This document shows, in pieces, positions 33,890 to 42,739 of a DNA stretch of 64,000 nucleotides (its first letter is position 1; the number at the start of each line of letters is the position of its first letter). This stretch comes from JAEUOS01 sp040382235 (GTDB lineage Bacteria; Pseudomonadota; Gammaproteobacteria; Burkholderiales; JAEUOS01). The notes under the pieces are model-generated. The model did not search any database. It saw only the letters and a program-made list of their open reading frames with translations, and was not told the origin of the DNA. Position numbers and translations under genes: made by a program. The stretch lies in assembly GCA_040382235.1 (NCBI GenBank), contig JBEIFV010000008.1:1-64000 (forward strand), in the 5' to 3' direction.

Positions 33890-34525
33890 TCAGGCGATGC
33901 CGAGCATGGCCTTGTACGGGTTGGCGCCGGCGTGCTTGAAGGCGATCGCACGAATCTCGAACGCGGCCGCGCCCTCGGCGTCGAGAAAGACCTCGGCGAA
34001 GCCCGCGTCCTCGAGAATGCGCGTCAATGACTGCCGCGTGAAGCCGGTCTTGTGGGCGTAAAAATCGTTGCCGGACTTGACGATCATCGCGCCGAAACCC
34101 CACAACACGTCGCGCACCATGATCGGGCCGGCCGGCGAGGTGTACAGCACATCGTCGAGATCCATGTTGTTCTCGGTGCAGTGACGCATCAGTTGCCCGA
34201 TGTCCGGCACGCGGATATCGGCGAAGCCGCTGTCCTTGAGCACGTGCAGAAAACCCAGCAGCACGCGCCGCGCGTCGTGATGCAGGTAGTGCTCGAGGTT
34301 GTGGGAACAGTAAATCGCGTCGTAACCGGCCGCAGCCTGGGTCGCCAGGTCGCGCGCGTCGCACAAGAGGTCCGGTTTGCCGCGCGGGTCGATATCCAGC
34401 AAATCATGCCGCCAGTGGTCGAAGTGCGGCGGAATCGGGATTTCGCGGCTGTTGCCGCCGACGTTGAGCACCCGCGGAACCGCAGGCTCCGGTGGTGCTG
34501 ATCTGCGCAGGAAATTGCCGAGCAT
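33890..34525 (-). CDS. Class I SAM-dependent methyltransferase
   Basis: The 211-aa protein shows VLNVGGNSREIPIPPHF, HDLLDIDPRGKPDLLCDARD (the acidic-loop region) and YDAIYCSHNLEHYLHHDARR, where NLEH is typical of class I methyltransferases. The upstream in-frame extension to 34807 is low quality and overlaps the start of the TRAP gene, so I use the ATG at 34525. The substrate is unknown. It is convergent with the anti-sigma-like gene. Confidence 0.85.
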   Translation of the reverse strand: MLGNFLRRSAPPEPAVPRVLNVGGNSREIPIPPHFDHWRHDLLDIDPRGKPDLLCDARDLATQAAAGYDAIYCSHNLEHYLHHDARRVLLGFLHVLKDSGFADIRVPDIGQLMRHCTENNMDLDDVLYTSPAGPIMVRDVLWGFGAMIVKSGNDFYAHKTGFTRQSLTRILEDAGFAEVFLDAEGAAAFEIRAIAFKHAGANPYKAMLGIA

Positions 34526-34709
34526 GGGTGATGGGTGATCCGTGATCGCAGGAGACCGACAGTGACGAGTATCGCAAATTTTCGCCGACCGACCGCCCCG
34601 TGATCCGCGGGCGGCAAATGCGGCGCCTGCGCATCTGCATCGCTGCCGGTGGCATAATTGATCGCTCGTTTCATACGTAGCAGTCGCGCATTTCACGGAG
34701 ACACAGCAA

Positions 34710-35744
34710 ATGCACCATACCCGCCGCCGCTTTCTCAAGACCGGTGCTGCCAGTGCGATCGGCGGCTTTCCCGCGATCGTTCGCGCGCAGTCGAAAATCA
34801 CTCTCAAGATCGCGCACTACGTGCCGGCGCTGCACGGCCTGCAGCGCGAATTCATCGAGCCATGGGCCAAGGAGATCGAGACCAAGACCAACGGCGCGGT
34901 CACCTTCCAGATTTCGGCCGCCAACTCCTCGTTGGGGCAGGCGCAAAACCAGCTCGACCAGGTGCTCAATGGCGTGACCGATGTCGGCTTCGGCCTGTGC
35001 GGCATTCCACGCGGCCGCATGACCCGCTCGACCATCATCGAGATGCCGTTCCTGGTGAAAACCGCCGAGGCCGGCTCGCGCGCCCTGTGGAACCTGTATC
35101 CGAAATACCTGAAAGACGACTACAAGGGCTTGAAGCCGCTGCTGCTGATGACCCACAACGGCGGCCTGATCCATACCAAGGACCGGCGCATCGAAAAGCC
35201 GGAGGACCTGCGCGGCCTGCGTATCCGCACGCCCTCGCCCACGGTGTCGTCGATGCTCGAATTTTTCGGCGCCACGCCGGTCGGCATGCCGCCGGGCCAG
35301 GCTTACGAGAACATCCAGAAAGGCGTGCTGGATGGCGCCGCCTTTCCCTGGGATCCGGTGCGTGCCTTCAAGATCGACGAAGTGACCAAGTTTCACTTCG
35401 ACGCCCAGCTCTACACCGCCTCGTTCTGGTTCGCCATCAGCGAAAAGAAGTTCAATTCGCTGCCCAAGGATGTGCAGAAGGTGATCGATGCGGCTTCCGG
35501 CGAAGCCCTGCTGTCGAAGGTGCAGGGCTGGTGGGATAGTTGGGACAAGGCCGGCAAGGCGGCGGCACAGGCGCGCAACAGCACCATTGTCACGCTCGAT
35601 AAAGCCGGGCGCGAGCAGTGGGACCGCACCCTGGTGCCGATGTTCAACAAGACCATGGTCGAGTTCGAGAGCCAGGGCGTGAAGAACGCGCGCGAGATCT
35701 ATATCGAGATGCAGCGTCAGGTGGCGAAGCTCCAGAAGGCTTGA
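34710..35744 (+). CDS. TRAP transporter substrate-binding protein DctP
   Basis: The 344-aa periplasmic protein has a twin-arginine-type signal (RRRFLKTGAASAIGGFPAIV) and a cleavage region near residue 27. The body has the DctP family signs NQLDQVLNGVTDVGFG, TKDRRIEKPEDLRGLRIRTP and GVLDGAAFPWD. GGAG lies before the ATG. It starts a catabolic operon; the two membrane subunits are at 35909-36400 and 38887-40185, split by the CoA-ligase genes. An aromatic or short carboxylate is the likely substrate given the next genes. Confidence 0.95.
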   Translation: MHHTRRRFLKTGAASAIGGFPAIVRAQSKITLKIAHYVPALHGLQREFIEPWAKEIETKTNGAVTFQISAANSSLGQAQNQLDQVLNGVTDVGFGLCGIPRGRMTRSTIIEMPFLVKTAEAGSRALWNLYPKYLKDDYKGLKPLLLMTHNGGLIHTKDRRIEKPEDLRGLRIRTPSPTVSSMLEFFGATPVGMPPGQAYENIQKGVLDGAAFPWDPVRAFKIDEVTKFHFDAQLYTASFWFAISEKKFNSLPKDVQKVIDAASGEALLSKVQGWWDSWDKAGKAAAQARNSTIVTLDKAGREQWDRTLVPMFNKTMVEFESQGVKNAREIYIEMQRQVAKLQKA

Positions 35745-35908
35745 AACCTTGATCAAGTCCCTGGAATCCGCAATCTCGAACGCAGCGTCGTGTCGATTCG
35801 ATACGGTTCGAGAGCGGCTTTCTCGACCGACGGACTTGGCAGGTTTTTCCCTTGCGGCGGCGGGCGAGCATCCGGCCGCCGTGCCCGGCCTGATGCCGAT
35901 CCGCGACC

Positions 35909-36400
35909 ATGCAATGGCTTGAAACATTCACGCGCCGCTGCGCCTATGTCGGCGTGACCTTGTTGCTGCTGTGCGCGGTGTTGAATGTCGGTGATATCGC
36001 CACGCGCCGCCTGACCCACCTGAACGTGACCGGCATGGTCGACATCACCCAGCTGATGGTGATGGCCTGTGCGTTCATGTGCATTCCCTACACCTTCGCG
36101 CGCGAAGCGCACATCGATGTCGACTTCATCACCACGCACTTGCCGCCGCGCATCAACAGCGCGCTGATGGGAGTGTGGAGTCTTGCCGGCGCCTTGTTCA
36201 TGGCGGCGGTGACCTGGTATGCCGGTGTCGCCGCCATGCAGGCCTATGTGAACCGCGACCAGTCGACCACCATCGGCATTCCGATCGTCTGGTACTGGGC
36301 GCCTTTGCTGTTCGGCTGCGTGTTGTCGGTGCTGGCGTGCGCAAGCCTGGTTCTGGCGCATTGGCGGCGCGCGGCGCGCGGCCCGACCAAAGGAGCGTAA
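35909..36400 (+). CDS. TRAP transporter small membrane subunit DctQ
   Basis: The 163-aa protein has four hydrophobic segments. The first begins YVGVTLLLLCAVLNVGD, a middle pair carries ITQLMVMACAFMCIPYTF and VWSLAGALFMAAVTWYAG, and the last is PLLFGCVLSVLACASLVL. This is the DctQ pattern. A basic tail (HWRRAARGPTKGA) ends the protein. It ends 3 nt before the acyl-CoA synthetase, whose GGAG lies in the DctQ tail. Confidence 0.93.
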   Translation: MQWLETFTRRCAYVGVTLLLLCAVLNVGDIATRRLTHLNVTGMVDITQLMVMACAFMCIPYTFAREAHIDVDFITTHLPPRINSALMGVWSLAGALFMAAVTWYAGVAAMQAYVNRDQSTTIGIPIVWYWAPLLFGCVLSVLACASLVLAHWRRAARGPTKGA

Positions 36401-36403
36401 GCG

Positions 36404-37954
36404 ATGCTGGCCGGAGATATGCTGCGCCGATCGGCCGAGCGTTTTCCGCACAAGGTGGCGCTGATTTGCGGCGAACGCCGCATCACCTACGCCGAACTTG
36501 ACGGTGCGGCCAATCGCCTGGCCCACGCGCTGTTGGCGCTTGGCCTGGGCAAGGGCGCCAAGGTGGCGATCCTGTCACGCAACCTGGCCGAGTATCCGCT
36601 GATTTTTTTCGGCAGTGCGCGCTCGGGCCTGGTGCTGGTCAATCTTTCGGTCTTGTATGCGCCGGACGAGCTGGCCTGGGTACTTGAGCGTGCCGACGTG
36701 CGGATTCTGGTGTTTGACGCGATGTTCGCCGACAAGGTGGCCGCGGTGGCGCCGCGTTGCCCGCAGCTGCGCACCCTGATTCGCATCGGTGAAGGCGCGC
36801 TGCCGGCCGCGGCACTGCCCTTCGAGAATTTCGCCGAGGGCCAACCGGCGCATGCACCGTCCGTTGCAATCGATGAGCGCGATCCTTTCTGCATGACCTA
36901 CACCGGCGGCACCACCGGCCGGCCCAAGGGGGTGCTCACCAGCCATCGCGCGCGCGCCCTTACCGCACACACCGTCGCCGTCGAGGAAGCGCTGGACGAG
37001 CGCGACGTGGTGGCGATCGTCACGCCGATGTTCCATGTGGCTGCGCTCAACATCATGTTCCAGCCGGCCATGCTGGTGGGCGCCACCTGTACTTTCGTCA
37101 CGCCCTGGTCGCCGGAAAAATTCATGGAGTGCTGCGCGCGCGACGGCGTTACCGCGGCCTTCATGGTGCCGACCCAGGCCAATGCGCTGGTCAGTCATGC
37201 CGGCTTCGATGCTGTCAAGCTCGCCACCTGGCGCAAGCTTTCGTTTGCCGGCGCGCCGATGCCCGACTGGGTGCAGGTCGCGTTGCGCGAGCGCCTGCCG
37301 CAACTGCAACTCACGCAGATCTACGGGCAGAGCGAGATGGGTGTGCTTACCTCGCTGCGCGACTGGTACCTGCCGCAAAAGTTGGGCAGCATCGGGCGCC
37401 AGGCCTTCAATGTCGATGTCGGGCTGTTCGATCTCGATGGCGAACGGGTCGGGCCGGGCGCGATCGGCGAAATCGCCTCGCGTGGCGACAACCTGATGCT
37501 CGAGTATTACAACGAACCCGAGCAGACAGCGGCCTTCTACAAATTTCCCGACAAGCTGCCAGGCTGGGGTTTCACCGGCGACGTCGGGACCATTGATGCC
37601 GACGGCTTCATCACGCTCCTCGATCGCGCCAAGGACATGCTGATCTCCGGCGGCGAGAATGTCTACCCGAAAGAGATCGAGGACGTGATCTACCAGTTGG
37701 AGGAAGTCGCCGAGTGCGCCGTGTTCGGCATGCCGGACGAGAAATTCGGCGAGCTGCCGGCCGCCTATATCGCGCTCAAGCCCGGCATGTCGCTCAGCGA
37801 AGCGCAAGTCATTGCACACTGCGAGGCCAAGCTGGCGCGCCTGAAGCGCCCGCGCCTGATCAAGTTTGTCACGGAATTCCCCAAAACCCCGATCGGCAAG
37901 ATTCAGAAGAATCTGCTGAAGGAACCTTACTGGCAAGGACGCAAGAAAATATGA
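36404..37954 (+). CDS. AMP-dependent acyl-CoA synthetase/ligase
   Basis: The 516-aa protein activates a carboxylate with ATP and CoA. Motifs are YTGGTTGRPKGV (~166-177), QIYGQSEMGVL near 310, WGFTGDVG near 388, LDRAKDMLISGGENVYPKEI (~405-425) and the C-terminal lysine motif KTPIGKIQKNLLK. The stop overlaps the enoyl-CoA hydratase ATG. With TRAP uptake it should provide a CoA-ester for degradation; the acid is unknown. Confidence 0.96.
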   Translation: MLAGDMLRRSAERFPHKVALICGERRITYAELDGAANRLAHALLALGLGKGAKVAILSRNLAEYPLIFFGSARSGLVLVNLSVLYAPDELAWVLERADVRILVFDAMFADKVAAVAPRCPQLRTLIRIGEGALPAAALPFENFAEGQPAHAPSVAIDERDPFCMTYTGGTTGRPKGVLTSHRARALTAHTVAVEEALDERDVVAIVTPMFHVAALNIMFQPAMLVGATCTFVTPWSPEKFMECCARDGVTAAFMVPTQANALVSHAGFDAVKLATWRKLSFAGAPMPDWVQVALRERLPQLQLTQIYGQSEMGVLTSLRDWYLPQKLGSIGRQAFNVDVGLFDLDGERVGPGAIGEIASRGDNLMLEYYNEPEQTAAFYKFPDKLPGWGFTGDVGTIDADGFITLLDRAKDMLISGGENVYPKEIEDVIYQLEEVAECAVFGMPDEKFGELPAAYIALKPGMSLSEAQVIAHCEAKLARLKRPRLIKFVTEFPKTPIGKIQKNLLKEPYWQGRKKI

Positions 37955-38757
37955 ACCGCTACGATCACTACAAGACCCTGACCATCCGCCGCCATGACCA
38001 GGGGATTGTCGAAGTCATCATGGGCGGGCCGGGGCGCCTTGCCACCGCCGACCATTCCGGCCACAAGGAGCTGGCGACCGTGTGGCGCGACATTTCCGAC
38101 GACCCGCATGCGCGCGTGGCGATCCTGCGCGGCGAAGGCAAAGGTTTCTCGGCAGGCGGCGACTTCGGCCTGGTGACCGACATGGCGAACGATTTCGCGG
38201 TGCGCACCAGGGTATGGAAGGAGGCGCGCGACCTGGTCTACAACGTGATCAATTGCGACAAGCCGATCGTCTCGGCGATGCACGGGCCGGCGGTCGGTGC
38301 CGGCCTGGTCGCCGGCCTCTTGGCCGACATCCCGATCGCCGCCAAGAACGCACGCATCGTCGACGGCCATACCCGCTTGGGCGTGGCCGCCGGCGATCAT
38401 GCGGCGATCATCTGGCCCCTGTTGTGCGGCATGGCCAAGGCCAAGTACTACCTGATGCTGTGCGAACCGGTCTCGGGTGAAGAAGCCGAACGTATCGGTC
38501 TGGTGGCGCTGGCGGTGGATGAAGGCGAGCTGGTGGCCAAGGCCTTCGAGGTGGCCGGTAAGCTCGCCGCCGGCTCGCAGTCGGCGATTCGCTGGACCAA
38601 ATACGCGCTCAACAACTGGCTGCGCATGATGGGCCCGACCTTCGACTCATCGCTGGCGCTGGAATTCATGGGCTTCGCCGGGCCGGATGTGCATGAAGGT
38701 GTAGCCAGCCACAAGGAAAAGCGCCGTCCCAATTTCGATCCCAATGGCGGGTTTTGA
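37951..38757 (+). CDS. Enoyl-CoA hydratase/isomerase family protein
   Basis: The 268-aa crotonase has the oxyanion-hole strand GKGFSAGGDFGLV near residue 55 and HGPAVGAGLVAGLLADIPIA near 110. The region of the second catalytic residue reads HTRLGVAAGDHAA, where the usual glutamate is not obvious, so it may be an isomerase, decarboxylase-like or other crotonase. It continues the CoA-ester pathway of the preceding ligase. Confidence 0.93.
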   Translation: MNRYDHYKTLTIRRHDQGIVEVIMGGPGRLATADHSGHKELATVWRDISDDPHARVAILRGEGKGFSAGGDFGLVTDMANDFAVRTRVWKEARDLVYNVINCDKPIVSAMHGPAVGAGLVAGLLADIPIAAKNARIVDGHTRLGVAAGDHAAIIWPLLCGMAKAKYYLMLCEPVSGEEAERIGLVALAVDEGELVAKAFEVAGKLAAGSQSAIRWTKYALNNWLRMMGPTFDSSLALEFMGFAGPDVHEGVASHKEKRRPNFDPNGGF

Positions 38758-38890
38758 ACCGCGTTCGGTACCAGGCGGCGTCGCGGGTGGTGCTTGGCTG
38801 TGTGCGCAACTGGCTGCTGATTCGCCGCTGCCGATGCGGGTGCGCGGACGCCTGCCGCGCAAGGTCAGCGCCGTGATCGCGTTGCAATGA
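38744..38890 (+). CDS. Possible 48-aa peptide bridging hydratase and DctM
   Basis: The frame starts 14 nt inside the hydratase gene and its TGA overlaps the DctM start by ATGA. Its sequence (for example WLCAQLAADSPLPMRVRGRL) has no known motif. It fills an otherwise empty 129-nt gap with coupling at both ends, which is suggestive, but nothing else supports it. Confidence 0.35.
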   Translation: MAGFEPRSVPGGVAGGAWLCAQLAADSPLPMRVRGRLPRKVSAVIALQ

Positions 38891-40185
38891 GCGGCCCGCT
38901 GCTCGGCCTTGCCGGCTTTTGCGTGGTGATCGCACTGATCATGCTGCGCATGCCGGTGGCCATTGCGATGGGCGCGGTCGGGGTGGTCGGCGTGACCATT
39001 ACCAACGGCTGGAATGCGGCGGGCTTCATGCTCGGCCGCGCCGCGTTCGATGCGGCGTTTCCCTATTCTCTGTCGATCGTGCCCCTGTTCGTTGCCATGG
39101 GGGTGTTTGCCGCACATGCGGGCTTGAGCCGTGCGCTCTACAGTTTCGTGGCCGCGTTCATCGGGCATCTGCGCGGCGGGCTGGCGATGGCGACCATCGG
39201 CGCATGCGCGATTTTCGGCGCGATTTGCGGCTCCGGCATTGCCACGGCGGCCACCATGGGCCGGGTGGCCTTGCCGGAGATGCGCCGCCTCGGTTACTCC
39301 GACAGCCTGGCATCCGCGTCGGTGGCCGCCGGCGGCACGCTGGGTGTGATGATCCCGCCCTCGATCCTCTTTCTTATCTATGGATTGCTGACCGAGCAGT
39401 CGATCGGCAAGCTGTTCTTCTCCGGCATCCTGCCGGGCATCCTGGGCATGCTCTTGTACATGGGCGCGGTGTGGTTCTCGGTGGCGCGCAACCCGCTGGC
39501 GGGGCCGGCCGGGCCGAAAAGCGATTGGCCCGCACGCCTCGTATCGCTCAAGGACGTATGGAAGGTTCTGTTGCTGTTCGGCGTGGTGCTGGGCGGCCTG
39601 TATTTCGGCTGGTTTTCCGATACCGAGGCGGCCGCGGTCGGGGCTTTCGGCGCCGCCTTCATGGCCTGGGCCACCGGCAACCTGACGCGCGACAACCTGA
39701 AAAAATCGCTGGCCGAAACCGGGCTCACCACCGGCATGATTTTCACCATCCTGATCGGCGCCAACATCTTCAATTTCTTCGTCGAGTCCACCGGCTTGAC
39801 CGATTTCCTGGTCGATTATGTGAAGGGCCTGGGCTGGAACCGCTGGATGGTGATATTCGCCTTGATGGTGTTCTACGTGATCCTGGGCGCCCTGATGGAC
39901 GAGATCTCGATGATCCTGCTCACCGTGGCGCCGGTATTCAAACTGGTGACAGCGCTGGGGTTCGACCCGATCTGGTTCGGCGTGATGCTGATCACGGTGT
40001 GCGAGATCGGCATGATCATGCCTCCGGTCGGCATCAACCTGTTTGTGATCCAGGGCGTGGGCAACCTGCCGATGGCCACCGTGGTACGCGGCATCATGCC
40101 ATTCGCCTGCGCCGACTTCGTGCGGCTGTTCCTGATTTGCGTGTTTCCCTGGCTGGCCACCTGGTTGCCCAACAAACTGATCTGA
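38887..40185 (+). CDS. TRAP transporter large permease DctM
   Basis: The 432-aa protein has about twelve hydrophobic segments and family signs such as GLSRALYSFVAAFIGH, ICGSGIATAATMGRVALPEM and VMIPPSILFLIYGLLTEQS. It is the large subunit for the DctPQ pair encoded upstream. The start ATG overlaps the small frame at 38744-38890. Confidence 0.95.
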   Translation: MSGPLLGLAGFCVVIALIMLRMPVAIAMGAVGVVGVTITNGWNAAGFMLGRAAFDAAFPYSLSIVPLFVAMGVFAAHAGLSRALYSFVAAFIGHLRGGLAMATIGACAIFGAICGSGIATAATMGRVALPEMRRLGYSDSLASASVAAGGTLGVMIPPSILFLIYGLLTEQSIGKLFFSGILPGILGMLLYMGAVWFSVARNPLAGPAGPKSDWPARLVSLKDVWKVLLLFGVVLGGLYFGWFSDTEAAAVGAFGAAFMAWATGNLTRDNLKKSLAETGLTTGMIFTILIGANIFNFFVESTGLTDFLVDYVKGLGWNRWMVIFALMVFYVILGALMDEISMILLTVAPVFKLVTALGFDPIWFGVMLITVCEIGMIMPPVGINLFVIQGVGNLPMATVVRGIMPFACADFVRLFLICVFPWLATWLPNKLI

Positions 40186-40192
40186 TCCCGAC

Positions 40193-41836
40193 ATGTACGA
40201 ATACTTCACCTACCGCAAGTATCCGCCCAAGCTGCCGCCGCTGATCGCGGGCCTCGAGGCGACGCGGCATCCGGTGGCCATCGCCGGCGGCGGCCCGGTC
40301 GGCCTGGCGCTGGCGCTGGGCCTGGCCAACTACGGCATCCGCTCGGTGGTGCTGGAGGCCGATGACAGCGTGTCGCATGGCAGTCGCGCCGCCTGCATCT
40401 CGCGCCGCTCGCAGGAGATTCTTGAGCAGATCGGCGGCATCGCGCCGGTGCTGGCCAAGGCCTTGCCGTGGACCGCGGGCACCAGCTATTACCGCGAAAC
40501 GCCGGTGTACCGGCTTGAAATGCCGATGGACAAGCGCCAGAAATACTATCCGATGGTCAATCTGGAGCAGTGTTATTTCGAGCAGGACTTGGCCGACTTG
40601 ATCGAGGCCAGGCATGCCGACATGATCGAGATCCGCTGGCAGACCCGCCTCGCCGGTTTCGAGACCGGGGACGATGGCGTGGTGCTGGCACTGGACACCT
40701 CTCCGGGTGCCTACCGCATGGCTTGCGACTGGCTGGTAGCCTGCGACGGCGCACGCAGCAGCGTGCGCAGCCGGATGGGTTTGCGCTTCTCCGGCAGCCA
40801 GTATGAAGGCACCTACATCATTGTCGATATCCATCTGCCAAGCAGCTATCCGACCGAGCGGCGCGCCTGGTTCGACCCGCCTTCCAATCCGGGCTCGACC
40901 ATCCTGGTGCACAAGCAGCCTGGCGACATCTGGCGCGTCGACTACCAATTGCGCGACGACGAGGATCCACAGGAAGCGGTCAAGCCGGAAAACGTGCTGC
41001 CGCGCGTGAAGGCGCATCTCGACTGGATCGGCGAGACCGCGCCCTGGGAACCGGTATGGATCTCTTCCTACAAGGCCAATTGCCTGACTTTGGACAAGTA
41101 CAACCATGGCCGCGTGTTGTTCGCCGGCGACGCCGCGCATCTGGTGCCGATCTTTGGTGTGCGTGGCATGAATTCCGGCATTGACGATACGCACAACCTG
41201 GCCTGGAAGCTGGCGCATGTGATTCGCGGCCAGGCCCTGCCCGGCTTGCTCGATACCTATTCCGAAGAACGCGTATTCGCCGCGCGCGAGAACATCCGCG
41301 CCGCTGCCAAGAGCACCGACTTCATGGCGCCGCCTTCGCACGCATTCGCGCTGATGCGTGAGGCGGCGCTCGGACTGGCGGTGGCCGATCCGTTTTTCGC
41401 CACGCTGGTCAACCCGCGGCAGTCGAGCGCCATCAGTTATGGCGCGTCAAGGCTGGCGCTGGCCGACAGCGAACCATTCGCCGCCGGGCCGGCACCGGGC
41501 GCGACGCTTGCCGAATGCCCGCTGGAACGCGACGGCCTGCCGGCCTACCTGACCGATTTTCTGGGTCCGCGCTTCGCGCTCCTGTGCCTCGCCGCAGCGC
41601 GGCCCGACCCCGACTTGAGCGGCTTGGCCGTGACCGTCGCGGTGCACTGGATCGCCCCCACGCGCGATGCCAGGGCCCAGGCCTGGGACAAGTCGGGCGA
41701 GCTTTTTTCGCTCTACGATGCGCGCCCGGAGGCCTATTACCTGGTGCGGCCGGACGGCCATGTGCTGGCACGCTGGCGCGCGCTCGACGCGGCTTCGGTG
41801 CGGGCTGCCGTCAACGGCGCCTTGAAAGGGTCGTGA
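40193..41836 (+). CDS. FAD-dependent aromatic monooxygenase
   Basis: The 547-aa protein belongs to the class A flavin hydroxylases (MhpA/PheA-like). The N-terminal nucleotide-binding GxGxxG appears in VAIAGGGPVGLALALGLANY, with ACDGARSSVRS, and the FAD-binding GD motif in VLFAGDAAHLVPIFGVRGMN. Such enzymes hydroxylate a phenolic ring with NAD(P)H and O2. It lies in the TRAP/CoA-ligase operon, so it may start ring breakdown. The next gene starts with TGATG overlap. Confidence 0.93.
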   Translation: MYEYFTYRKYPPKLPPLIAGLEATRHPVAIAGGGPVGLALALGLANYGIRSVVLEADDSVSHGSRAACISRRSQEILEQIGGIAPVLAKALPWTAGTSYYRETPVYRLEMPMDKRQKYYPMVNLEQCYFEQDLADLIEARHADMIEIRWQTRLAGFETGDDGVVLALDTSPGAYRMACDWLVACDGARSSVRSRMGLRFSGSQYEGTYIIVDIHLPSSYPTERRAWFDPPSNPGSTILVHKQPGDIWRVDYQLRDDEDPQEAVKPENVLPRVKAHLDWIGETAPWEPVWISSYKANCLTLDKYNHGRVLFAGDAAHLVPIFGVRGMNSGIDDTHNLAWKLAHVIRGQALPGLLDTYSEERVFAARENIRAAAKSTDFMAPPSHAFALMREAALGLAVADPFFATLVNPRQSSAISYGASRLALADSEPFAAGPAPGATLAECPLERDGLPAYLTDFLGPRFALLCLAAARPDPDLSGLAVTVAVHWIAPTRDARAQAWDKSGELFSLYDARPEAYYLVRPDGHVLARWRALDAASVRAAVNGALKGS

Positions 41837-42039
41837 TGCTCACTCCCGATCAGCTCGACCATGTCTACACCGAGGCCTGCCGCAGCATGACAGCCTTGGG
41901 CGCCGACAAGACAGAGTTGTTTCTGGGGCGTCTGGCGCTGCTCCTGATGAAGGAAGTGGGCGACAGCGCGCGCATTCTGGACGCTGTTGCGGCCGCGCGC
42001 AAAAGTATCGAGACTGGTGAAATCCGCCGCGCGACGTGA
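41836..42039 (+). CDS. DUF2783 protein
   Basis: The 67-aa helical protein begins MLTPDQLDHVYTEACRSM and contains DKTELFLGRLALLLMKEVGD. Its ATG overlaps the monooxygenase stop. DUF2783 genes are typical companions of this monooxygenase type and may be an accessory subunit. It closes the catabolic operon. Confidence 0.9.
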   Translation: MLTPDQLDHVYTEACRSMTALGADKTELFLGRLALLLMKEVGDSARILDAVAAARKSIETGEIRRAT

Positions 42040-42097
42040 AGGATAGGCGTATCCAGGCGCGTAGAATCGGTGGCTCTTGTGTTGCAAGGCGCCGGCC

Positions 42098-42739
42098 ATG
42101 TCAAACGTTCCTGATCCGTTCGAGTTCGTCAAGAACCTGTGGGCTCAAATGGGTATTCCCGGCTTTGGCCAGGGCGCGGCGGTGGCCGGCGGCTTGCCTG
42201 GTGGCATGCCGGCGTTTTCCGCCGGGGATCTCGAAAAGCGCCTGGGCGAGTTGAAACAGATCCGCCAATGGCTGGAAATCAATCTCAACATGCTGAGCCT
42301 GCAGGTAGGCGGGCTCGAAATGCAGTTGAACGCGATCAAAAGCATGAAGTCCACGCCAGGTGCCGAATTCATGCAGCAGGCTGCCGAGGCCATGCGTAGC
42401 GCCGCTGCGGCGCAGCCGGGGTTTGCGCAGCCGGCGCCGGCCGCGCCGAATTTTGGCCAGGCCGGTTTCACGCCACCCGGCTTTGGCCAGTTCCCGTTCG
42501 GCGCGTCGGTGCCGGCGCAAGCAACGCCTGCTGCAGCGCCGTCATCGATCGCGCCAACCGTCACGGAGGCCGCCAAGCCCTTGAACTGGCCCGACCCAAC
42601 CGCATGGATGCAGACCTTGCAGTCGGAATTCGCCAAAGGCATGGCAAGTATCTCCCCGGCCGCCGCAAAACCGGCGGCGCGCAAGAGCGCCGCGCCGGTG
42701 CGCAAGGCTGCTGCCAAAAAACCGCGCGGTAAAACATGA
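42098..42739 (+). CDS. phaM: PhaM-like polyhydroxyalkanoate granule protein
   Basis: The 213-aa protein has an N-terminal helical segment (DPFEFVKNLWAQMG; LEKRLGELKQIRQWLEINLN), a middle Pro/Ala/Gly/Phe-rich region (PNFGQAGFTPPGFGQF) and a Lys/Ala-rich C-terminus (KPAARKSAAPVRKAAAKKPR). This is the layout of PhaM, which activates PHA synthase and attaches granules to DNA. The ATG at 42098 is preferred over an in-frame start 21 nt upstream. It overlaps the FIST gene by 4 nt. Confidence 0.85.
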   Translation: MSNVPDPFEFVKNLWAQMGIPGFGQGAAVAGGLPGGMPAFSAGDLEKRLGELKQIRQWLEINLNMLSLQVGGLEMQLNAIKSMKSTPGAEFMQQAAEAMRSAAAAQPGFAQPAPAAPNFGQAGFTPPGFGQFPFGASVPAQATPAAAPSSIAPTVTEAAKPLNWPDPTAWMQTLQSEFAKGMASISPAAAKPAARKSAAPVRKAAAKKPRGKT

